Source: Bugulina stolonifera (Eukaryota; Bryozoa; Gymnolaemata; Cheilostomatida; Bugulidae). Taken from it: a DNA stretch of 64,000 nucleotides. The position numbers and the translations under genes are program-made. The stretch is from positions 26,944,433 to 27,008,432 of the forward strand of contig OW285188.1 of the NCBI GenBank assembly GCA_935421135.1, in the 5' to 3' direction. Positions 24,301-36,300 of this stretch are shown here, in pieces. Each line of letters starts with the position of its first letter. Within the stretch, counting starts at the first letter, position 1. The notes under the pieces were generated by a model. The model was not told the DNA's origin. It searched no databases and saw only the letters and a list, made by a program, of their open reading frames with translations.

Positions 24301-27300
24301 AAGATTAGAGGCAGGCAGAAATAGTGGTTAGATATATTAGGTACACAGGCATATAATATATACATATGTTCACTTTCCATAGATAGTGAGAGTGGTGAGA
24401 AGTTAAATAATCGTCTAACCTGAATCATTGAGGAAAGCAAAACGTCCTGCAAAGTTGGAGAATGTGCTCTCAATGTCCAGAGTGATAGTCGACTGTGGTG
24501 GATTGTATTGAATATCAGAGAACCTGAGGGTGATCGCAGCGATTAGGATAAGTATGATTGGTAGAATAATACGCGAGAAAGTAGCCATCTTGTCTCTAAT
24601 TGATATTAATAATCTGATCCAAGCCAGTGATAGAAATACCTAAAAGTAACGCATTTACAAACATGTACATATTCCAACTGTACACTTCAACTCACTCAAC
24701 TATCTTGTATGTACAATCTACAACATATATATCTATTATGTCTGGTGGGGGAGGGGGGGAGAAGACACCCCACCCTCAGGTATCCTATCAACAAACGTGA
24801 AGAGTGATTGTCTAACTAATATTACCTGGAAGGCAGAAGGTTTGAGGGCGGCTTCCTGGGGGCTGAGCATTTCCTTTAAGCGAGGCAGAGTTTTCCTAGA
24901 CCGGCCAGTGACTGTAGAGAGCTTGTGTTGGAGTCGTGGCATCTTGTGACCACTCGTACCACCTAACGCAGTCAGGTCTCCAAGCTCCGCCTCTTCTATC
25001 AAACATATTAATATACAAAATGTACATATACATCTAGATATTATGTCTATACACGCACTGTTGTAGTATCAGTTTTAAGTTAGTCATGACATTGTCTATA
25101 TTTTCAGTAAAGAGACTATTTCGTAGATCATAGCTTACTACTTTGTTCTTCGCCCATGCTAAGTATTTGAGATTAGCTTTAGAATTTCCACAGACCAAAG
25201 AAACATTCGCTCGAGTTCAAAGCGAAGTTACCAAGTCTGTTCACTCAAAGATAACTCTGCATCACCAGCTTGGTGGCAATTAGTTGTTGGTAAACTGTCA
25301 CTAAAATTTTGGAGTTGTCTTACCCTTGAATTGGATTAAATAGCAAATTAGCCAAATGACTGTACTATAAAAACACGGCAATTTCTGTAGGTCGTTAGGT
25401 TGCTTAGTCCACGTTGTAAGCAAGACAACTCCAAATTAGTGACACATTTTTACCTAGAGTGGACAGTCTTGGTAAAGTCCATTTTACCTAGAGTGGACAC
25501 TCTTGGTAAAGTCCTTGCTCAAAGTGAAATTTTCCAAGACTAGTAAATTCATGCTCCACACATGAGAATTACCGGACCACAGATTGCTGGTTATACATCT
25601 ATTGCTCCTATTTTATATTAGAGACATCAGTCCTTACCACTCTCAGCAATCTCAGCTAACCTAAGGAAGACTTCCTCTAATGTAGTCATTGATATGCCGT
25701 AAGTCACAATACCCAGCATGGACGCTCGTTTTATCAGATCATGTCCTACAGCCTCCTCCAGAGTGTGGAATAAATCTACAACAATACATATACAGAGTGA
25801 TAGTACATACCGTACAAGTAGATTGTTTGTAATTAAATATGGTACGAAACATATACAACCATACATACATGTACATGTATTATGTGTTGCACCGCAATAT
25901 AACACACACATGTAATTAAAACAATGAGTTAGAAACAGAAACTTAGTACGAGAGTGTCAACACTCAACCTTACGATGTGATGATACACATGTTAGTACGA
26001 GAGTATCAACACTCAACCTTACGATGTGATGATACACATGTTAGTACGAGAGTATCAACACTCAACCTTACGATATGATGATACACATGTTAGTACGAGA
26101 GTATCAACACTCAACATTACGATGTGATGATACACATGTTTGTACGAGAGTATCAACACTCAACCTTACGATGTGATGATACACATGTTAGTACGAGAGT
26201 ATCAACACTCAACCTTACGATGTGATGATACACATGTTAGTACGAGAGTATCAACACTCAACCTTACGATATGATGATACACATGTTAGTACGAGAGTAT
26301 CAACACTCAACATTACGATGTGATGATACACATGTTTGTACGAGAGTATCAACACTCAACCTTACGATGTGATGATACACATGTTAGTACGAGAGTATCA
26401 ACACTCAACCTTACGATGTGATGATACACATGTTTGTACGAGAGTATCAACACTCAACCTTACGATGTGATGATACACATGTTAGTACGAGAGTATCAAC
26501 ACTCAACCTGATGTGATGATACACATGTTAGTACGAGAGTATCAACACTCAACCTTACGATGTGATGATACACATGTTAGTACGAGAGTATCAACACTCA
26601 ACCTGATGTGATGATACACATGTTAGTATGAGAGTATCAACACTCAACCTTACGATGTGATGATACACATGTTAGTACGAGAGTATCAACACTCAACCTG
26701 ATGTGATGATACACATGTTTGTACGAGAGTATCAACACTCAACCTTACGATGTGATGATACACATGTTTGTACGAGAGTATCAACACTCAACCTTACGAT
26801 ATGATGATACACATGTTAGTACGAGAGTATCAACACTCAACATTACGATGTGATGATACACATGTTTGTACGAGAGTATCAACACTCAACCTTACGATGT
26901 GATGATACACATGTTAGTATGAGAGTATCAACACTCAACCTTACGATGTGATGATACACATGTTAGTACGAGAGTATCAACACTCAACCTTACGATGTGA
27001 TGATACACATGTTAGTACGAGAGTATCAACACTCAACCTTACGATGTGATGATACACATGTTAGTACGAGAGTATCAACACTCAACCTGATGTGATGATA
27101 CACATGTTAGTACGAGAGTATCAACACTCAACCTTACGATGTGATGATACACATGTTAGTACGAGAGTATCAACACTCAACCTTACGATGTGATGATACA
27201 CATGTTTGTACGACAGAGGCATTACCTCTACTCTTTTTTTAACCATAATAAAAAACTTACCAATTTTACTTCCGCTATTAATCCCAGGTAGGAAAGCAAA

Positions 27301-30300
27301 GATCTATAGAGATCTTTTTTAACCATGATACTTTGTTCAATTCATAATTCCCCTCAATATAGATACTTTATAAACTATATGTACGTGTGTATGTGTATGT
27401 AGAGCAGGTACCTGGAAACCTATCAGCCTGCTCTAGGGGTAGGTTGAAACACACCTCCAAACCGTGACGATGCGAGAGCACACCCCCTGGTACTATACTT
27501 TCCACAATCTGCTCTACTTCTCCACTTTTATATTTCTTAGGGTGAACAACCAGGCTAAAGCACAGTGCATATATATGAGTTTGTACAAGTATTTATACAA
27601 TATATGCCAACATGCACACACCTTATATCCACATAATTATGTGGCCTATTCGAAGTAGAATGTAGTAAAAACAATACAAGTGTGAAGTTACAAATATAAT
27701 GGTACATTAAATAAAAACATGAAAAAGTTCATAGTGAATTGATGTACTGCAAATAAAGGAAAATAATAATTATAACGTAAACAAACAATATATAAGATAT
27801 CGCACTCACTTGAGGTTATATCCAATACCAAACTTAGTTTTGAGGTAAATGGAGGAGCCACAGCACCTCAGCTTCCCTTTCGATACTATGGCCTTCCTGT
27901 CCGCCAGAATGTCGGCTTCGTCCATAAAGTGAGTACTCAAGAGAATAATCCTCCCATACTTCTTATTCTTGAGTAGCGTCCATAAATGGCGGCGAGATTT
28001 TGGATCCATTCCAGCAGACGGTTCATCCAAGAATATGATCTAGAATGTACATAATTAGCAGATAGAGTGAGAATTACAACTCTGAGCAATAGTGTATAAA
28101 TTGAAAGTAATAACATGCAGAACTAAGGCTACAACCATTCCTCAGAATCCTTGCCATATATGATGACTTGTGGGCTTACACCAAACCCACCATGTTACTC
28201 ACCTTACGGTTACCAATGAACCCACCATGTTACTTACCTTAGGGTTACCAATGAACCCACCATGTTACTCACCTTACGGTTACCAATGAACCTACCATGT
28301 TACTCACCTTAGGGTTACCAATGAACCCACCATGTTACTCACCTTACAGTTACCAATGAACCCACCATGTTACTCACCTTAGGGTTCACACCGAACCCAC
28401 CATGTTACTCACCTTACGGTTACCAATGAACCTACCATGTTACTCACCTTAGGGTTACCAATGAACCCACCATGTTACTCACCTTACGGTTACCAATGAA
28501 CCCACCATGTTACTCACTTTAGGGTTTATACCAAACCCACCATGTTACTCACCTTACGATTACCAATGAACCTACCATGTTACTCACCTTAGGGCAACCA
28601 ATGAACCCACCATGTTACTCACCTTAGGGCTACCAATGAACCTACCATGTTACTCACCTTACGGTTACCAATGAACCCACCATGTTACTCACCTTAGGGT
28701 TTACACCAAACCCACCATGTTACTCACCTTACGATTACCAATGAACCCACCATGTTACTCACCTTAGGGCTACCAATGAACCCACCATGCTACTCACCTT
28801 AGGGTTACCAATGAACCCACCATGTTACTCACCTTAGGGTTACCAATGAACCTACCATGTTACATACCTTAGGGCTACCAATGAACCCACTATGTTACTC
28901 ACCTTAGGGTTACCAATGAACCTACCATGTTACTCACCTTAAGGTTACCAATGAACCCACCATGTTACTCACCTTAGGGTTACCGATGAAGGCAATACCA
29001 ACAGATAGCTTCCTCTTCTGTCCACCACTGAGGTTCCTGGTGTAGCAGTCGGCTTTGTCTATGAGGTCAACCTCTCTGAGTATTTTCTGAACCTGATGGC
29101 AGACAAGAAATAGCAGGCGTTCATCGAGTAGAAACAACAAATACAATGTATGTAGTGAAGATGACTTACTAATATTCCACCATTTTTTGTGAATCCCAAA
29201 CAAAAAATAATGTTCATGTCCATGTCTGAGAGATATCAGCTACTCCCACACTAGTTGTGTGCAGATGGTTGAGCACTGATAGAGAGGTATGGAAGCGTAT
29301 GTACCTCTGTATCCATAGATGACTCTTTAATGCCCTTAAGTGCTGCGTAGAGGTGAAGATGTTCCCTGCACGTCATGTTATCTACCAGCACGTCGTACTG
29401 CGGACATAATCCCGTGAACTTCCTGATCTCTCGCATATCAAATGTATCTCTTATATCCTGGAGGTACATATTATTATAGCCTTTACAAATAGTGGTGCAT
29501 CACAAAGGGATACAAGAGAAAGTGGTACAAGATATCTACGATCTCTTGGCACGCTGATTATAAGTTTTGATTTGTTACATTAACAGTGATTAGAATTACT
29601 ATTTGTGATCCAATACATACATTGTATTTCAACAATGTTAACTACTGACCCTGCCATATATAAACGCTGTCCCCTGGGTAGGCGGAGTCAACCCTGTGAG
29701 CATATTCATTAGAGTTGTCTTACCAGCACCGTTATGTCCCAAAATGCATGTGATCTCATTCTCGTATATATCTAGTGTAATACCTGCGGTAAGGTAGAGT
29801 AATGAGAACAATTAAGGTACACCTTAGTCAAAGCACCAATCATTTAGAGGCAATATTCCTAATATAAGGAAATAAAAAGACAAAATATGGAAGGAACATG
29901 ATCAACATAACAGAGTGAAAAATAACATTAAAAGTGAAAAACTGATTGATGCAGTGGTTCATCTATATCTAGTGACTATCACGTGGTCAGAGAGTTATCT
30001 GATAGGCTGGCAGTAGACTAATCAACAAATCTGATTGGTTGAGATGTCACACCACACTGACCTCTCACAGCATTCACAGGGCCTGCTGATGTAGTATAAG
30101 TCTTCTTAATGCCAAACAGTCGGAGTTTGTTGAGGTCTTTGAGCTCTTCAGGAACTGGCTCTATATGCTCACAGTCACTCACACTCTCATATGTGATCTG
30201 TGCAGAGAGGTCAGTGTCCTTAGTACCATAACGCATACGGTTTCTCCAGTAGTTTGGTTGAAAACAGTAACATAGTGGTTGCTTTTTACCATATTCACCT

Positions 30301-33300
30301 AGTGATGCGGATAACATCTTATATCACGTATATCACCTACATGTATGTATAACCCAAGCCTATACCCTATAACACAAAACATTTGGTAATACGTAGACAT
30401 ACAGAATGTCTCAATATTCAATAGTTCCAGTCTACACTGTAGTGTCGTACATTGCATAGCACACAAATAATACAGCTATTTTCTTTTTGGTTGTAAGAGC
30501 AGCTGATATTTATATGTTGTATAACGAGAGATTGATCTTACCAATCATAGCATCCCTTTAATTAAATATATACACACCTGGGACCACCTTGTCCAACCAG
30601 ATGGCCAGAAAGAAGTAGAGTACAGAATCAAATGCAAGCATAACTATCGGAATGATGAGAGGGAAATCTCCAAGGTAGAGGGATTCCCATGTAAGTCCTA
30701 TCTGTGCGACATCGAGGTAGATAGCCTGTTAGCAGATAGTAACACCACTTTCAGACGATACTGTATAGACCACAGAGTGACATACACCATATAGTCTTAA
30801 AGTACTTACCTTTGACCCATAAAGTTGTGAGACCTTTAACTTAATTTAATAACTGTTTCACCCTGTTGCTAATATAATATATATATTGTAATGTGATACT
30901 ACCATTAGCTTCACATATACTCAGTGTCAAGTACTTACTCTCTCTATAGCTATACTCAGAGCAGTAGGTGACATTAGACAGAGCAACAGTTGTACAGGTA
31001 GGGGTAGAATGGAGGATGGTGTACCATTAGCGTCGTATACTGTTGTAAAACTGACTATAAAGAAGAGCGAACTAACGGTGGTTGTAGCTAAGACAGCGAC
31101 TGGTCCAGCTACCTACAAACAGTGTAGAATGTGTGGCTACAATATTGTATAATAAAAGGCATATGGTCATAACATACAGTGTATATAACATAATACGAGT
31201 ATACTAACTTGTACATTGTATGTTCAATTCTTTACACATCTACCTATATAACTCATAGCTAGCACCTGTTGGTGCACCATGCTGTATTGTACAGGTACTT
31301 GTTACATAGCTATGCATGTCCATGTACATACTACATAGACATTCAATGTCATGAATTCATCTGAAATGGAAGGTAATCAACACAAGTTAGCAGATGAGTG
31401 GACAATAACACTGACTACTCAAGTTGTTTACTCTCGCATAGATACACAGATATAAATAGAATGGATTTCTCCCCATGTGGTGGTTTCTAAACCTATAATC
31501 GTCTTCTCTTTGATCATCAGATATGGATAATAGAAATCAATACTGTATTGACCTGGTTGTGTCCATACTATGCATGTCATGTGAACATTAGGTATGATAT
31601 TTGGCAGGTGTAATAATAGGTAAGTACAGGTACATATACATGTGTATAATGTGTATAATGCTATTGTCAATATATCAATGATTACATATATTGTGTGAAA
31701 TTGATCATCATTATTCACTTTGTCTGTTTCTATGCTAAACAAATACGATTATGCTAATATAGTATTTACATTGTAACAGCCTGCATTTGTTTATGCTGCT
31801 ATAATACCTGTAGGAATAGATTTCCTATAAATACAGTCCTAGAGATGTGCTGCTCATGTTGACCAGTCAGTCTGTAGAAGTTTAGTTGGTCACCAGGTGA
31901 GAGTATTGTATAATCGTATGTAATTATTATGTAAGTGGAATTGAAGTGTCTCCTTCTCTAATCATACACGGTTATATTCAAACAGGAGTTATGATTCCAT
32001 GTTGGGTTATAGACTTGTAGCAATTATTTCCTAACTTTGGTGATACCCTGTTCTGTACAGTACTGTAGGTATTTAGTAGAGAACCAGTGTTTAGTGAGTA
32101 GAGTATATTAGTATTACATGTACATATAGTTTAGCAGCTATTATTACTTGTTTTAGATGATGCACCCTAGTCAGGGATGTGCTATTTTTATGAACATGGG
32201 ATGAAGTCTCTGACTGCTCAGTGATAAATTCTAAAAATTCTTTGCAGAAAAAAAGACTGAAATTGTTTCCTAGTATTGTAAATAATTAAATACTTAGAAC
32301 AGGTAGAAATATATATTACTGTACAAACTATAATGAGTGTAATTATGATGTATATAATACAATGTATATTATATACATATTATCTACATATTATTGCTAT
32401 AACTATGTATATTATATACATATTATCTACATATTATTGCTATAACTACTTATGCAGATGAATGGTTCAGGTTTAATATAATATATTTTACATAATTATT
32501 GGCTTCACACAGTTGTATCAAAGGATATCGTCTGTTGACCATTAAGTGTATAATGGACAGGGTGATCAAGTAGACGAATCAATGTATAATTGTACATTAT
32601 ATTTCTAGGAGAACTTTAGACGCACAGTACACTACACAAGACCCATGGATGTGAAGATAGCGACAGGGAAAGCAGGTGCTGGTATAACTACAGTGTTTGG
32701 AATAGACAGGTCTGATACTAGTACGTTATTTGATGATATCCAGCTGACTAGACCAGTAAGAGGACAGACTGCTGATGTTGACGAGGATGACAGGTACTTT
32801 GAGTACATGACGGCAGCTCTAGAGGCAGAGAATGAACACTCTAGCACACAAATCGTCATACATCTGCCCCATGCTACTGACGGCATAGAGGAGAAAGTCA
32901 TTACTGCTGCAGCTAACACTAACCCACGTAAGATTTTAACAAGTAAAAAATAATGTTAGCTATGCTTTGATTTTTCTCCTCCAGATATATCACTAAACAA
33001 CAGTAGGAAAAGTAAAGGAGAAAAATGTACTCAAATTGTTGTTTCAAATTCACTATATGCGTTTATTTGATTCGAACAGACAACGGTAACCGTCACAAAG
33101 GACAACTCCCTCCACCGTCTAGGAATGCTAACAGAAGCTCAGCTCAAGATGCACCTCCAACACACGCCATGGCCATGTGTGAGGTCTTCAACTTCACAAA
33201 CGGAGTGATAGACCAGCTGAGGTCACAGGTTGCTAGTCTTCCTATTGCTGGTAGGTATCACATGGGGAAACCCAGACACACCATGAGAAAGAAACACAAC

Positions 33301-36300
33301 TCCAGTAAGAGGGTGGCTAAAATAGATCTATATATTCCTGAGAGAGAGTTTCCGGCATCAGCTTCCAGTTCAGAGCAGACACGTGCTGCAAGACGAACGT
33401 TAGGTAAGAGATTATCAACTATATCTAGGATTAGACAGACGTATGCCAGCTGTGTAGAAGAGTTCCAAACTGATCCCAATATTGAAAAAACATTGAAAGT
33501 CAAAAATATTGAAGTGCCTCAAATTTTTGCCGAGAAAAAGGAAGGAGAAAGTGAAAGTCAGCCGCATAGATTGATAGATCTAGTTTATGGATATGCAGCC
33601 ACTACTGAGGATATGAGAGGTAGACAGGAATGCAGTGAACTTGTACTGCCTAGCCTAGATCTCCACAGAAACTCAAACAGCTCTATCGGGTCGACAAGAC
33701 AACCTTCCGAACATGGTAACAGTAATTACGAGTTCCCACCCACAGACCCACTGCCAATTTTACCAAAGATAGAAAGAAAGGGAGAAGAAGCAATAAACAT
33801 TTATAGAATAGCAAAAAATAGAGCTAGAACTAGAACACAAAATTCAGAAACTGAAGGCAGTGCTGAGGAAACATGTTTACATATGTCATTCCTAGCAGGA
33901 GCAAAGGTTAGGCAGGTGATGCATAAGGACAAGCAGACGCCAAACATACTATCCAATAGGAATGCAGTTAGAACTCGACAACAGAGTAGAACATTTAATG
34001 GAAACAGAAGTAAAGAAATTTCCATGAGTAAAACTAGTAATGAAGACGAGAAATTGAAGAGTGGACGAGGATCAAAGCAGCGTAAAATGTTCTTAGAGTC
34101 GGACTACAATCAATTCTGTCACAGAAAGGTGAAAAGATTAGGAGCTTTGTCGAGAGAGAATTCCAAAAACGAACTACAATATAACAGTAACTTGATCTCC
34201 AAGCCATATGACCAGCACCAGGCCATGCAATATATTAAGTTAAAGATAGGAGATCTAGTGTCTGCCAGCCCTATAGCAGAGCTGACCCCTAGAAGTATGG
34301 AGAGAGTTAGCGTCTACACAGAGGAAGATGACCTTGACATAGATGACACAGAGTCAGCTGTGGATCTGGGTTGAAGCCAGATAGCAATTGTTGACTTGCG
34401 CTACATAGTCAGCTGTTTACATACTTTGTAGAGTCAGGGGATCGTAGTATTAATCCTGATACCTACTAGTGTAAGTACGATTGCATGTATACCGAGAATT
34501 TCACTGCACATTAAAATGTAGACGGACAATGTACATTGTGAATGAAAAGTAGTGCTACTAATAAGTATTCAATAAAATGGCTGAGATGTTACTCCACAAT
34601 TTACAAATTTACTAACATAATCTTTTAATATTACATGTAATGTAATGGATAGCTTACTGTAGTTTTAGTGATTTTCTCTTTTTTATATTTCTTTGTAAGA
34701 ATTATTTTAATTTTGAAATTTAACTAGATATAGTCGTTTAGTAGAGCACATTCTTACTCCTGTTCTCTGTCATCTATTGTGAAAGGGATCTCAAATTCGA
34801 TAGAAAAAGTGAGCAATGAGACCATCGCCATTGGACACCAGTGAATACATGTACATGTACATCACATTGTACTCAGTACTTCAAGCCTCAAATACTTTAA
34901 ACTCTGTACATTATTTCTCTCACCATGTGCATAGCCATGTGCATTTTTCTGTATAACATTAGTGTATAGTGATAGATAAGCCTAACCAAAAGGATCACTG
35001 CAACTGATAGCCTTACGTCATGATAGTAGAGTTTCAGCCATTTTGAGCAGTCAGTACATATTGTCAGCTTATATGGAAGTATCTAGTGTGTATCATGGTA
35101 GTAGCAATAAGATCAATGTCAATGTAGCGTACTACAAACACACTTCCTATACCAAGAGCAAACTATGAGTTTAATCAATACACAATATTGTTTATGCCAG
35201 AAATAAGTTTGAAGATATAAACTTAGAATAGAACATTCACCAAGTGAAAATGAGAAAATAAACTAACCTGAACTTTGTTGAGGAAGGGAGTGAGAACAAA
35301 GGCTAAGTTGATGATAGAAGAGCCGTATAGACTGAGCATTATGAAGAAGATGAACATATTACTGGGTGGTCTGAAGAAAGTGGTAATGGCAGAAAATATG
35401 ACGGCGACAGCACTGACTATCAGTATAACGGCTAAGTAGAGTATGACCCATGACAACCTGTCCAGTGATAGTATAGTAGTAAATACACAGGTGATAGTAC
35501 AGTAATAAGTGCACGGATGACAGTATAGTAATAAGTACACAGATGATGTAATATACAACCATATGTAAAAGGCTGACCAGTTGCAGATGGGGAGGTTAGT
35601 AATCTTGCGGGTAACAAGACATACCAATTATCAACCTTAATGGGAGCCAAACGCTGGGTACTCTAACATTAAGGCCTTTATTTCCACATGCTCTGTTATC
35701 TATATGTATTATATATATACACTTAGCGTGTACTGGATGCATCTACATGTAGACCTATATACCTAATATACATGTACATGTATACCTACAATATATGTAC
35801 ATGTATATGTACATGATTGTATACCTACAATATATTATGTACCTGTATATGTATCTGCATAGAATTGATATAATTACAATGTTCATTGTACACGACTTTA
35901 TACCACATTGGCCTGTATTCCACTAATCTACAGGCCAAAGATACCACCTCATTGCCAGTAAATATTTCTTATACTAATAATATAACAATAAACATTATAG
36001 TATCAGTAACACAGTAATACAGTAACAAAGTAGTACAGTAATGCAGTAATACAGTAATACAGTAATGCAGTAACACAGGTGAATTACAGAACGAATAGAC
36101 AACCGATGACAAAATATCTCACCAAAAAGCCGCGTCTCTCATTCCCATAATTCTGAGTGTTTCCTTCAGCCTGCTCTGTTTCTCGTGAACCAGGCCGAAG
36201 ACAAGGAACTGTATGAAGAAGGAGTAGGTGTAGACGTAGTACACAGGAGCAAACTGCCTGATGAAACTAGAGTCTGGTATGAAGGAAGACTTGGGCATCT

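Larger units (their letters stand above)
20519..24995 (-). other. ABCA5: ABCA5-like: linker and TMD2 segment (exons 16-25, residues 812-1337)
   Basis: Exons 24826-24995, 24420-24639, 24178-24296, 23632-23811, 22796-22939, 22316-22447, 21909-22061, 21479-21625, 20893-20994, 20519-20728. Exon 16 is a charged linker. Exon 17 starts TMD2 ([18 protein letters not shown]). Exons 18-19 form the second extracellular domain with several sequons (NLT, NST, NIT, NDT, NAT). Exons 20-25 supply the remaining helices, including [19 protein letters not shown] (the conserved loop before a helix) and [20 protein letters not shown] across exons 24/25. Exon 25 ends in an acidic stretch [13 protein letters not shown], as is usual just before NBD2. 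Exon 23 uses an atypical donor (AAG|GTTTTG). Confidence 0.9.
25638..30298 (-). other. ABCA5: ABCA5-like: NBD1 segment (exons 9-15, residues 437-811)
   Basis: Exons 30062-30298, 29650-29783, 29305-29457, 28973-29092, 27810-28039, 27412-27524, 25638-25775. Exon 10 carries Walker A (GHNGAGKTT), exon 11 the Q-loop (GLCPQYD), exon 12 the signature LSGGQKRK, exon 13 Walker B ([13 protein letters not shown]) and the H-loop (STHFMDEAD). Exons 14-15 carry the regulatory region ending [18 protein letters not shown]. The start of exon 14 at 27524 was chosen because it is the only acceptor there that keeps frame; it leaves the linker about nine residues shorter than in relatives, so a missed micro-exon is possible. 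Confidence 0.88.

Noticed and set aside
25932..27215. CRISPR-like regular repeats
   Set aside because: Units are contiguous with no unique spacers, and the window is animal nuclear DNA.
28165..28985. Interstitial telomere-like TTAGGGTTA motifs
   Set aside because: The motif arises from the exon 12 end (GGTAACCCTAAG) within a 35-bp unit, not from a hexamer array.
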